34,340 bases of DNA. Source: a virus. The stretch's first letter is position 1. Each line of letters starts with the position of its first letter. Under the pieces are notes generated by a model. That model did not search any database and was not told the DNA's origin. It worked only from the letters and a program-made list of their open reading frames with translations. The translations under genes and the position numbers were made by a program. Below are positions 23,892-31,187 of this stretch, in pieces. The stretch spans positions 1-34,340 of IMG/VR virus record IMGVR_UViG_3300044986_001003; one strand, written 5' to 3'.

Positions 23892-24646
23892 TGATCGATC
23901 TCAATCACCAACCCAAGTTCCACGAGAAAGTGACCGTACTCGTGGATTCCGCCCTCCAGGCGGAAAACGCTGGCCGCGAAAAACGCCGCTATCTCGGCGG
24001 CTCCCGCCTCGGAGTCGCTTGCGAGCGGGCACTGCAATTCGAGTACGTCGACGCCCCGGTAGATTCTGGCGCCGAATTTCCTGGCCGCACATTGCGCATC
24101 TTCGAGGTGGGGCATGCCCTGGAGGATCTGGCTATCCGCTGGTTGCGCCTTGCCGGATTTGACCTCTACACCCGCCGCAAGGAGGGTGGTCAGTTCGGTT
24201 TTTCCGTAGCCGATGGCCGGATTCAAGGTCATCTCGATGGTGTGATTGCCGGTGCGCCGGGAGAACTTGGCCTCACGTTCCCGATGCTGTGGGAGTGCAA
24301 GACCATGAACGACAAGAATTGGCGTGACACCGTCAAGAAGGGTGTGGCGATCACGAAACCGGTCTATGCCGGCCAGATCGCGACCTATCAGGCGTACATG
24401 GAACCGTCTATTCCTGGCATTTCCGACAACCCAGCGCTGTTCACCGCAATCAACAAAGATACCGAGGAATTATGGTTTGAGTTGGTGCCGTTCGACGCAG
24501 CACTGGCGCAGCGCATGTCCGACCGGGCTGTGCGGGTGATCCAGGCAACTGAAGCTGGCGAGCAGTTGCCGCGCATCGCTACCGAGCCAGGGTTCTATGA
24601 GTGCAAGTACTGCGCATGGACCCATCGCTGCTGGAGTCAGGCATGA
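23891..24646 (+). CDS. Cas4/RecB-like PD-(D/E)XK exonuclease with Fe-S-type cysteines
   Basis: A 251-residue nuclease. The active-site pattern reads H75, D116 in G-H-L-D-G-V, E135-C-K137, then a Q...Y motif (A-G-Q-I-A-T-Y-Q-A-Y). C44 in the N-terminal part together with C238, C241 and C247 near the C-terminus gives the four-cysteine arrangement of Cas4/AddB-type nucleases that hold a 4Fe-4S cluster. In the context of a Sak4-like annealing protein and SSB, it is probably the 5'-3' resecting exonuclease of the phage recombination system. The ATG overlaps the previous stop by 1 nt, and the stop overlaps the next start by 4 nt. Confidence 0.85.
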   Translation: MIDLNHQPKFHEKVTVLVDSALQAENAGREKRRYLGGSRLGVACERALQFEYVDAPVDSGAEFPGRTLRIFEVGHALEDLAIRWLRLAGFDLYTRRKEGGQFGFSVADGRIQGHLDGVIAGAPGELGLTFPMLWECKTMNDKNWRDTVKKGVAITKPVYAGQIATYQAYMEPSIPGISDNPALFTAINKDTEELWFELVPFDAALAQRMSDRAVRVIQATEAGEQLPRIATEPGFYECKYCAWTHRCWSQA

Positions 24647-24972
24647 ACGCGCCAACACCCGGATTCAACATTCTCGCGACCAAGCGCCGCAACCGACCTC
24701 TGGTTGGTACATCCGCCATCGAGCGGCTGTTGCTCAGGAAAGTGGAATTTGTCTGCCCCGAGTCACGCCTGTGCGCCAGTGTGATCAAACAGGCGTTCGT
24801 TGATCTGTGTGGACCATCACGCGATGCGCGCCGCGATGCCCGGCGTTTCTTTCGCGACAGCCGCCTGGAAGGCTGGTGTGACTTGATCGGCCTCAATCCA
24901 GAATTCGTTCGCGAGGTTGCCCTCAAGACCAACTACCTGCCGGTCGATCAGAAAGGGGGCACTCATGCTTGA
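24643..24972 (+). CDS. Hypothetical prophage protein
   Basis: A 109-residue basic protein of unknown function with several cysteines and a helical, arginine-rich middle (D-A-R-R-D-A-R-R-F-F-R-D-S-R), suggesting nucleic-acid binding. I chose the ATG at 24643, which overlaps the nuclease stop (ATGA) and follows GGAG. It overlaps the primase-helicase start by 8 nt. Its place between a nuclease and a primase points to replication, by position only. Confidence 0.7.
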   Translation: MNAPTPGFNILATKRRNRPLVGTSAIERLLLRKVEFVCPESRLCASVIKQAFVDLCGPSRDARRDARRFFRDSRLEGWCDLIGLNPEFVREVALKTNYLPVDQKGGTHA

Positions 24973-27268
24973 TTTCAATGGCAGCACCCCCGCCGAACTT
25001 CCTAAACCGGATGGTGCCCGGGAAGAACTGCGTACCGCTTTGCTGGCCAGGCTGGAAGATGCCCTCCGTCACCTGTTTCCTGCCGGAGAGGTCAAACGAG
25101 GCAAGTTCCTGATCGGTGATGTCCTTGGTAGCCCCGGACGCAGTCTGGAGATCGTGCTCGATGGCGACAAGGCGGGTCTTTGGACTGACCGTGCTACGGG
25201 TGAAGGTGGTGACATCTTCGATCTGATCGCGCGCTTCTTTCGACTGGACGTTCGCGGCGACTTTCCGCGAGTGATGGAGGAAGCGGCCAAACTGGCTGGA
25301 TGCCCGAACACCGCGACCTCCCGCAAGAAGGGCAAGAAGGAAGTGCTGGTCGATGAACTCGGCCCGGCGACGGCAAAGTGGGACTACCAGGCAGCGGATG
25401 GCAGTCTGATCGGCTGCGTCTATCGCTATGACCCGCCCGGTGGTCGGAAGGAGTTTCGCCCGTGGGATGCCAGGCGCCGCAAGATGGCACCGCCGGATCC
25501 ACGTCCCCTCTACAACCAGCCGGGGATGGTGGCCGTTGATACGGTCGTTCTCGTCGAGGGTGAGAAATGCGCCCAGGCACTGATCGACATGGGGATAGTG
25601 GCCACGACCGCGATGAATGGCGCTCATGCTCCGATCGACAAGACCGACTGGACTCCACTCGCCGGTAAGCATGCGCTGATCTGGCCGGATCGGGACAAGG
25701 CCGGCTGGGACTACGCCCTCAATGCCTCCGACGCCATCATGGCGGCGGGCGCGGCGTCCTGCACGCTGCTCATGCCACCCGCCAATCCGTCACCGGAACA
25801 CCCTGAAGGGCAACCTGACGGATGGGATGCCGCCGATGCGGTGAGCGAAGGGTTTGATGTTGGTGACTTCCTTGCGTCAGGTGAACGCATTGCTTGCCAC
25901 GCACCCGGTGCTGCGGAAGACGTCGACATGCCTGCCGAGCAGGCGGTGTGGGCAACCGAGGATGCGCTGGCGCTGACCTTCACGCGGCGCTACGCGGATG
26001 ACTGGCGCTATGTCGCTGCCTGGGGCAAGTGGGTGGTGTGGACCGGCAAGCGCTGGCAAACCGAACAGACCCTGGCGGCACAGCATCTGATGCGACAGGT
26101 CTGCCGAGAGGCGTCGCTCAAGGCGGATTCCCATCGGACAGCATCACGTCTTGCCAGCAGCGGAACGGTATCCGGCTTGGAGCGATTGGCGCGGTCTGAC
26201 CGTCGCCATGCCGCGACAGCGGACGAATGGGATTCGGATTTCTGGTTACTCAACACACCCGGTGGAGTTGTCGATCTCAAAAGCGGACGAATCCGCCCTC
26301 ACGATCGTATCGACCGCATGACGAAGATCACGACAGCTACGCCACAAGGTAACTGCCCGACCTGGCTCAACTTCGTCCACGAAGTAACTGGCGGCGATTT
26401 TGAACTGCAGGGATATCTCGCCCGCGTCGCCGGCTATGCGCTGACGGGTATCACCAGTGAGCACGCCTTGTTCTTTCTTTATGGCACGGGTGCGAATGGC
26501 AAGTCGGTGTTTGTGAATACGTTGGCCACGATCCTCGGCGATTACGCGACCAATGCCGCAATGGACACCTTCATGGAGTCTCGCGCGGATCGTCATCCGA
26601 CCGACATGGCAGCCTTACGCGGTGCCCGTTTCGTGTCGTCGATCGAAACGGAGCAAGGCAAACGATGGGCGGAGTCCAAGCTCAAAGCATTGACCGGCGG
26701 CGACAAGATTTCTGCTCGTTTCATGCGCCAGGATTTCTTCGAATTCTTGCCGCAGTTCAAATTGCTCGTCGCTGGCAACCACAAGCCATCAATTCGCAAT
26801 ATCGACGAAGCAATGAAGCGTCGGCTGCACCTGATTCCGTTTACCGTCACGATTCCGCCCGAGCGACGCGACAAGTTGCTGCAGCAAAAGCTGCTGGCTG
26901 AGGCAGATGGCATTTTGGCCTGGGCCGTGCTCGGTTGTTTGGAGTGGCAACGCAATGGCCTGAAGCCACCGCAACGCGTGCTCGAGGCAACTGACGAGTA
27001 TTTCGAAGGCGAGGACGCGCTTGGCCGATGGATGGAAGAACGCTGCTTTGTTGAGAAGACTGCACGGGCGCTGACCTCCGATCTGTTTGCCGACTGGAAG
27101 GACTGGGCCGAGCAAAGCGGCGAGTTTGTGGGCTCCATCCGGCGGTTTTCCGATCTGCTGGTGACACGCCAATTCTCTCGTTGGCGTGCCCATGGCGGCG
27201 GCCGTGGATTCGAAGGCATTGGCCTGAGGCCCCGTGCTTTCAAGTCATACACCGATTTCAACGACTGA
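24965..27268 (+). CDS. Primase-helicase with Toprim and SF3 (D5/P4-type) domains
   Basis: A 767-residue replication protein. An N-terminal region (about 45-105, with L-D-G-D-K-A-G-L-W-T-D and G-G-D-I-F-D-L-I) resembles the primase zinc-binding module but lacks its cysteines. A Toprim domain follows with E198 in V-E-G-E-K and D242-R-D244. The C-terminal SF3/D5-type helicase shows Walker A G507-T-G-A-N-G-K-S514 and a probable arginine finger in M-K-R-R-L. P4-type primase-helicases melt the origin and prime replication. The ATG at 24965 follows AAAGGGGG. It is the last gene of the operon, and a large inverted-repeat element that could be the origin lies immediately downstream. Confidence 0.9.
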   Translation: MLDFNGSTPAELPKPDGAREELRTALLARLEDALRHLFPAGEVKRGKFLIGDVLGSPGRSLEIVLDGDKAGLWTDRATGEGGDIFDLIARFFRLDVRGDFPRVMEEAAKLAGCPNTATSRKKGKKEVLVDELGPATAKWDYQAADGSLIGCVYRYDPPGGRKEFRPWDARRRKMAPPDPRPLYNQPGMVAVDTVVLVEGEKCAQALIDMGIVATTAMNGAHAPIDKTDWTPLAGKHALIWPDRDKAGWDYALNASDAIMAAGAASCTLLMPPANPSPEHPEGQPDGWDAADAVSEGFDVGDFLASGERIACHAPGAAEDVDMPAEQAVWATEDALALTFTRRYADDWRYVAAWGKWVVWTGKRWQTEQTLAAQHLMRQVCREASLKADSHRTASRLASSGTVSGLERLARSDRRHAATADEWDSDFWLLNTPGGVVDLKSGRIRPHDRIDRMTKITTATPQGNCPTWLNFVHEVTGGDFELQGYLARVAGYALTGITSEHALFFLYGTGANGKSVFVNTLATILGDYATNAAMDTFMESRADRHPTDMAALRGARFVSSIETEQGKRWAESKLKALTGGDKISARFMRQDFFEFLPQFKLLVAGNHKPSIRNIDEAMKRRLHLIPFTVTIPPERRDKLLQQKLLAEADGILAWAVLGCLEWQRNGLKPPQRVLEATDEYFEGEDALGRWMEERCFVEKTARALTSDLFADWKDWAEQSGEFVGSIRRFSDLLVTRQFSRWRAHGGGRGFEGIGLRPRAFKSYTDFND

Positions 27269-27292
27269 TCATGAACCCGGTTTCGGCGCATC

Positions 27293-27389
27293 GGGTGACA
27301 CAGATGACCCAGTTCATCGTAACTCCGTATACGTGCGTACACGCAGGCGCGGAGCGATTTGACGATGTTCTGTGTCATCTGTGTCACCC
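27293..27389. repeat. 97-bp nested inverted-repeat element after the primase gene
   Basis: Perfect 16-bp arms, GGGTGACACAGATGAC (27293-27308) and its complement (27374-27389), extend to 20 bp with one mismatch. Inside them lie CATCGT (27315-27320) with ACGATG (27362-27367) and CTCCG (27323-27327) with CGGAG (27350-27354). An imperfect palindrome of alternating GTAC/GTAT steps lies at the centre. The whole 149-bp gap has no gene of its own. It could be a replication origin, a structured RNA or a strong transcription block. Confidence 0.7.
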
Positions 27390-27417
27390 AGCACCGACCC
27401 CAAATGCGGAGCACCCC

Positions 27418-27894
27418 ATGAAAACACCCAACACCACGATTCTCGCTCTCGACCTGGGCACTCATACCGGCTGGGCGATACACCAGTTGGACGGCACGAT
27501 TACCAGCGGCACGGAACACTTCACTCCCAAGCGCTTCGAGGGTGGCGGCATGCGCTATCTGCGCTTCAAGAGCTGGCTCAACGAACTCCTCAGCAGCAGC
27601 CAACACATCAACGCCGTGTTCTTCGAAGAGGTACGGCGCCATGCAGGTGTTGATGCTGCCCACGCCTACGGTGGCTTCATGGGTCACCTGACCGCCTGGT
27701 GCGAGCAACACAACATTCCGTACCAAGGTGTCCCGGTCGGGACGATCAAGAAGCACGCGACTGGCAAGGGCAACGCAGGCAAGGAGGAGATGATCGCGGC
27801 AGCCATCAAACGTAACCATGCTCCGGGAGACGACAACGAGGCCGACGCCCTGGCACTGCTGCACTGGGCCATCGAGTCACAGGAACTGGAGTAA
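27418..27894 (+). CDS. RuvC-like Holliday junction resolvase
   Basis: A 158-residue RNase H-fold protein of the RuvC type. D12 lies in L-A-L-D-L-G-T-H-T-G-W-A, followed by F-F-E-E-V acidic residues after the second strand and a final D-D-N-E-A-D-A motif. These give the four acidic residues used for two-metal catalysis. Phages use such enzymes to resolve branched replication and recombination intermediates before packaging. The ATG at 27418 lies downstream of the inverted-repeat element and has only a weak GGAG upstream. The next gene begins 4 bp after its stop. Confidence 0.85.
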   Translation: MKTPNTTILALDLGTHTGWAIHQLDGTITSGTEHFTPKRFEGGGMRYLRFKSWLNELLSSSQHINAVFFEEVRRHAGVDAAHAYGGFMGHLTAWCEQHNIPYQGVPVGTIKKHATGKGNAGKEEMIAAAIKRNHAPGDDNEADALALLHWAIESQELE

Positions 27895-27898
27895 TGCC

Positions 27899-28312
27899 AT
27901 GAGTGACTGGACCATTGAGGATGTGGCGGCCCGGTTTGCTGAGGCTGCCGACACTGCACGTCGGTTGCCCCGCGTACAGGTACAGGGTTACTTCAACGTC
28001 TGGCCCGTGTTCGCACGGGATGCCTGGGAAGCGTACCCGGATGACCAAGGCTACCGCCCACTGCCACCGAGTCCGCAGGCCATTGACCGGATGATGGAGG
28101 TCATGCGCTGGGTACAGTGGCTGGAGGTGGAGCAGCGGCACCTGGTCTGGATGAGGGCCAAGCGCTACGAGTGGCCCCAGATTGGCCGGCGCTTCGGATG
28201 TGACCGGACGACGGCGTGGCGACACTGGAAGCGCGCAATGGAGGTCTTGGTTGCACGTCTGGAGGTAGTTACGGCAAGTTGCGGCAAGTCGTGCGTCAAA
28301 GCGGAGTGCTGA
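27899..28312 (+). CDS. DUF6362 HTH-like protein
   Basis: A 137-residue protein with the DUF6362 pattern: W-T-I-E-D-V-A-A-R-F-A-E-A-A-D-T at the N-terminus, P-S-P-Q-A-I-D-R-M-M-E-V-M-R-W-V in the middle, and a C-terminal helix-turn-helix (W-P-Q-I-G-R-R-F-G-C-D-R-T-T-A-W-R-H-W). The family is frequent near phage replication genes and probably binds DNA. A late-gene regulator role is possible but not shown. The ATG has CTGGAG upstream. A small cysteine-rich frame starts inside its stop (TGATG). Confidence 0.75.
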   Translation: MSDWTIEDVAARFAEAADTARRLPRVQVQGYFNVWPVFARDAWEAYPDDQGYRPLPPSPQAIDRMMEVMRWVQWLEVEQRHLVWMRAKRYEWPQIGRRFGCDRTTAWRHWKRAMEVLVARLEVVTASCGKSCVKAEC

Positions 28313-28428
28313 TGATGACTGAGTGCATTTGCCAAAACACCCCCTGCAACACATCCGGGATAAATTGCTACCATTCTTGCTATCGTGGGCGGAAGCCTTG
28401 GACAGAGGCCAACTCTGAAGAAATGTGA
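28312..28428 (+). CDS. Possible 38-residue Cys-rich miniprotein
   Basis: A short frame begins ATGATG inside the DUF6362 stop (TGATG coupling), with GGAG 5 nt upstream. The product has cysteines at 5, 7, 12, 19 and 23 and an acidic tail, suggesting a small metal-binding or disulfide-rich protein. The coupling and ribosome site favour a real gene. Its shortness and lack of a known family keep the call tentative. Confidence 0.4.
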   Translation: MMTECICQNTPCNTSGINCYHSCYRGRKPWTEANSEEM

Positions 28429-28541
28429 CGATGGAAGCGAACCAACTTCAGTTTCTGAGAATTTCCACGGGTCCTTCCTTCACAAAATCCCATGCGGGAG
28501 GCGACAGCCCGGCATTTCGATAGCGTCAGACCGCGAAACGA

Positions 28542-28593
28542 GGTTACCGGGGTTACCAGTTACCACCCCGGTTACCACTTGAACCGAGTTACC
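28542..28593. repeat. Five GTTACC repeats before the methyltransferase gene
   Basis: Five copies of (G/A)GTTACC on the plus strand start at 28542, 28551, 28558, 28570 and 28587. ACCGGGGT (28546-28553) and ACCCCGGT (28565-28572) overlap them as an inverted repeat. Irregular spacing argues against CRISPR. The cluster may be a binding array for a regulator of the methyltransferase gene. It lies in a 207-bp gap that otherwise holds only the terminator at 28606. Confidence 0.5.
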
Positions 28594-28605
28594 AATCAAT
28601 CTAGG

Positions 28606-28628
28606 ACCCGCCCGTGTGGCGGGTTTTT
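28606..28628 (+). terminator. Intrinsic terminator
   Basis: ACCCGCC (28606-28612) pairs with GGCGGGT (28618-28624) around a 5-nt loop, followed by a T run to 28628. It lies only 7 bp before the methyltransferase ATG, so it may regulate read-through into that gene. Confidence 0.8.
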
Positions 28629-28635
28629 GCATTCC

Positions 28636-29883
28636 ATGACCCAAACACTGAACGTCGAATACCGGAAGGTCGAGACGCTGATCCCGTTCGCCCGCAATCC
28701 GCGCACGCACTCCGATGCCCAGGTCGCCAAACTGGCCGCCAGCATCGTCGAGTTTGGCTGGACCAATCCGGTCCTTGTCGATGGCAGCCACGGCATCATC
28801 GCCGGCCACGGTCGCCTGGCCGCTGCACGCAAGCTCGGGCTGACGGAAGTGCCGGTCATCGAACTTGGCCATCTCACTCCAGCACAGAAGCGCGCCTACG
28901 TGATCGCCGATAACCGTCTGGCACTGGATGCCGGGTGGGACGAAGAGATGCTCGCCGCCGAACTGTCCGAACTGTCCGAGGCCGGATACGACCTGGACCT
29001 CACCGGGTTTGATGCTGACGAACTGGCTGACATCATGGCCGGTGAAGAAACGACCACCGAAGGCGAGACAGACGAAGATGCCATGCCGGAGTCCGGCGGT
29101 CCACTGACTTCAAAAGCGGGCGACATCTGGATCTGCGGCGAGCACCGGGTGATCTGCGGGGATTCCACGGACGCCGATACCTACGCCTCTGTACTCGGTG
29201 AGGACATTGCCGACATGGTGTTCACGGATCCGCCGTACAACGTCAACTACGCCAACTCGGCCAAAGACAAGATGCGCGGCAAGAACCGCGCAATCATGAA
29301 TGACAACCTGGGCGACGGGTTCTACGATTTCCTTCAGGCGGCTCTGACGCCGACGCTGGCTCACTGCCGTGGAGGTATTTACGTGGCCATGTCCTCCAGC
29401 GAACTTGATACCCTGCAGTCAGCGTTCCGGGCCGCCGGGGGCCATTGGTCGACCTTCGTCATCTGGGCCAAGAACACTTTCACCCTGGGCCGCGCCGATT
29501 ATCAGCGCCAGTACGAACCGATCCTGTACGGCTGGACAGAAGGCGGTGAGCGCTATTGGTGCGGTGACCGCAACCAGGGCGATGTCTGGCAGATCAAGAA
29601 GCCAGCCAAGAACGATCTACATCCGACCATGAAGCCGGTTGAACTGGTGGAGCGAGCGATTCGGAATTCCAGCCGCCCGGGGGATGTAGTGATGGATCCC
29701 TTTGGTGGCTCCGGCACCACGATGATCGCGGCGCACAAGTCAGGCCGTAAGGCGCGGCTGATCGAACTGGATCCGAAGTACGTTGATGTGATCGTGCGAC
29801 GCTGGCAGGAATTTGCTGGCGCCAAAGCCGTTCGTCAATCGGATGGGGTAAGTTTTGAAAGTGCCACACAAAAAATAGGCTAA
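28636..29883 (+). CDS. ParB-like/DNA methyltransferase fusion, beta-class
   Basis: A 415-residue fusion. The N-terminal ~100 residues form a ParB/Sulfiredoxin-like domain (P-F-A-R-N-P-R-T-H-S and G-I-I-A-G-H-G-R). The rest is an amino-methyltransferase with D198-P-P-Y201 before D354-P-F-G-G-S-G-T-T, the order of beta-class N6-adenine or N4-cytosine enzymes. Such phage-encoded fusions probably methylate phage DNA against host restriction. A replication or packaging mark is the alternative. I chose the ATG at 28636 because homologues begin around M-T-x-x-L-x-V-E-Y-R. No ribosome site is visible, and a terminator lies just upstream, so the mRNA may be leaderless or made by read-through. Confidence 0.9.
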   Translation: MTQTLNVEYRKVETLIPFARNPRTHSDAQVAKLAASIVEFGWTNPVLVDGSHGIIAGHGRLAAARKLGLTEVPVIELGHLTPAQKRAYVIADNRLALDAGWDEEMLAAELSELSEAGYDLDLTGFDADELADIMAGEETTTEGETDEDAMPESGGPLTSKAGDIWICGEHRVICGDSTDADTYASVLGEDIADMVFTDPPYNVNYANSAKDKMRGKNRAIMNDNLGDGFYDFLQAALTPTLAHCRGGIYVAMSSSELDTLQSAFRAAGGHWSTFVIWAKNTFTLGRADYQRQYEPILYGWTEGGERYWCGDRNQGDVWQIKKPAKNDLHPTMKPVELVERAIRNSSRPGDVVMDPFGGSGTTMIAAHKSGRKARLIELDPKYVDVIVRRWQEFAGAKAVRQSDGVSFESATQKIG

Positions 29884-29917
29884 TTGGGTTAAAAGATATG
29901 ATGGGTAGGAGTATGTT

Positions 29918-30175
29918 TTGGCTTCCGATTACAGTTTGTCGATCATGGCGTTAGATACTGACCTGCGCTGGCAACATTTAATGGCGCAACCTGAGTTCGA
30001 GAGTTTCGTTAAGCAAGCACGTGACTATGATCCCGTTGGCTTCGATCGCGCTATGGCAGACGATATCGCCCATGGTGTTTTTGATTTTCGCGACGTAGTA
30101 ATCGAGGCTTTTCGGGACGATCAGACAATCGCAGACGCTAGGCGGACACTGCTTCATCCGTTAGCTCACAATTAA
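29918..30175 (+). CDS. Hypothetical small acidic protein with TTG start
   Basis: An 85-residue protein of unknown function, acidic and helical (F-E-S-F-V-K-Q-A-R-D-Y-D and I-E-A-F-R-D-D-Q-T-I-A-D-A-R). A TTG at 29918 has AGGAG six nt upstream. The in-frame ATG at 29945 has no ribosome site. The gene is A/T-richer than its neighbours. Its last 38 bp overlap the 3' end of the opposite-strand gene. It could be a late insertion next to the methyltransferase gene. Confidence 0.55.
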   Translation: MASDYSLSIMALDTDLRWQHLMAQPEFESFVKQARDYDPVGFDRAMADDIAHGVFDFRDVVIEAFRDDQTIADARRTLLHPLAHN

Positions 30176-30503
30176 TCACGAAGCCGGTGAGGTAAGGCAG
30201 TCCCTTGGGGATGCCGTACTGCTTGCTTGTCTGGCGGCCAATCGTCCAACCCATCCAGCGGATGACGGCGGCCTCGATGGCCTGCTTGATGTTGTGACCC
30301 CGTAGCATCTCGTTGATGACGTCATCTGCAAAGTGGCGGCCGTGGCGGCTGTCGAGGAACAACCGGACCGATACGAGTGGCTGGTAAGTGGCGTCCGAGA
30401 TCGCGGTCATCGCGATCGGCCAGGCGACTGTGGCGTTTTCGTTCATCGTGCCAAAGAAGCCCCAGGCGTCGTTCTGGGTGGCGGGGATGGTTTGCTTGGT
30501 CAT
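30138..30503 (-). CDS. Hypothetical conserved phage protein
   Basis: A 121-residue protein I recall as a widespread hypothetical of alpha/betaproteobacterial elements, with W-G-F-F-G-T, W-P-I-A-M-T-A-I, L-F-L-D-S-R-H-G-R-H-F-A-D-D-V and G-I-P-K-G-L-P-Y-L-T-G-F. Its function is unknown. The ATG at 30503 follows GGAG. The shared TTG-17-GTTCAT element lies 35 bp upstream. Its tail overlaps the opposite-strand gene by 38 bp. Confidence 0.75.
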   Translation of the reverse strand: MTKQTIPATQNDAWGFFGTMNENATVAWPIAMTAISDATYQPLVSVRLFLDSRHGRHFADDVINEMLRGHNIKQAIEAAVIRWMGWTIGRQTSKQYGIPKGLPYLTGFVINCELTDEAVSA

Positions 30504-30537
30504 TTTGGTCTCCTTCGTTGATTGTTGCGATGACCGT

Positions 30538-30566
30538 ATGAACGCTCTGTTTGATTGAGAAGACAA
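30538..30566 (-). promoter_or_regulatory. Shared promoter-like element
   Basis: Minus strand: TTGTCT (30566-30561), 17 bp, GTTCAT (30543-30538), with AGC just before it and GTCATC 3 bp after. It precedes the gene starting at 30503. The wider match extends to ACTTGTCTTC upstream, as in the copy at 32346. Confidence 0.6.
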
Positions 30567-30589
30567 GTCATTTATCGAAGATAGTTGAA

Positions 30590-31054
30590 TCATTTTTCAG
30601 CGGCGATCTGATCGAGCAAATTCATGGCCTGTCGATCGCCGGAGAGCGCAACCCGCAAGCTGCGCAGCGCCTGGTCAACGCTAATTTCCGACCGACGGTT
30701 GTCGAGCAGCCAGCGAATTGCATTGGCCTGATCGTTACTGTGTGCCGGTGCATTCACGGCGACTCCGACGTAGCGCCCGTAGCTGCCGCCAGAGGGATCG
30801 ACGTACAGCGTGGTGCGGCCCGGGGCGCTGACCTCGACCACGCTGCGTTGTCCGTTTCTGTGGCCACCGCGTCCGGCGAGCCAATCGCGATCCTCCAGCA
30901 GGTTGCTGGCAAAGGCGTCGTACTCGGCGGCGGTCAGTTCCTTGTGGAACTCAATCGTGATCGACTCAAGCGGTGCGCTGGAGTCGCTGTTGTGTAGCAC
31001 CTCGTCAAGTTTGCAGGGTTTGCGGGTAAATCGGGCGCGGATGGTGGTGGTCAT
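30590..31054 (-). CDS. Hypothetical prophage protein
   Basis: A 154-residue protein with no family I can name. It has a basic N-terminus (T-T-T-I-R-A-R-F-T-R-K-P), an E-L-T-A-A-E-Y-D-A-F-A segment, G-R-G-G-H-R-N-G-Q-R, and a helical C-terminus. The ATG at 31054 follows CGGAG. The shared promoter-like element sits upstream at 31091-31119. The 86-bp gap to the next gene holds another copy, so the two genes are probably transcribed from separate but similar promoters. Confidence 0.7.
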   Translation of the reverse strand: MTTTIRARFTRKPCKLDEVLHNSDSSAPLESITIEFHKELTAAEYDAFASNLLEDRDWLAGRGGHRNGQRSVVEVSAPGRTTLYVDPSGGSYGRYVGVAVNAPAHSNDQANAIRWLLDNRRSEISVDQALRSLRVALSGDRQAMNLLDQIAAEK

Positions 31055-31090
31055 GTGGGTCTCCGTTCAGTTGATTGTTGTGACACCCGC

Positions 31091-31119
31091 ATGAACGCTT
31101 CGATTTGGAATGATTGCAA
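31091..31119 (-). promoter_or_regulatory. Shared promoter-like element
   Basis: Minus strand: TTGCAA (31119-31114), 17 bp, GTTCAT (31096-31091), AGC just before it and GTCA 6 bp after. TTGCAA is its own complement, so it could also serve rightward transcription toward the HU gene. The gene it precedes starts at 31054. Confidence 0.6.
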
Positions 31120-31187
31120 GTCCATTCTGTAGAAAGATTGATTGGTGGCAGAATCGCCCTTTTCCAAACGAAAGGGAGCCCACGAAG

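Noticed and set aside
26593-27864. 423-codon minus-strand frame
   Set aside because: It runs antisense through the SF3 helicase domain, the inverted-repeat element and the RuvC-like gene, and has no recognisable domain or ribosome site.
28542-28593. GTTACC repeats as a CRISPR array
   Set aside because: The repeats are only 6-7 bp, irregularly spaced by 7-17 bp, without spacers or cas genes.
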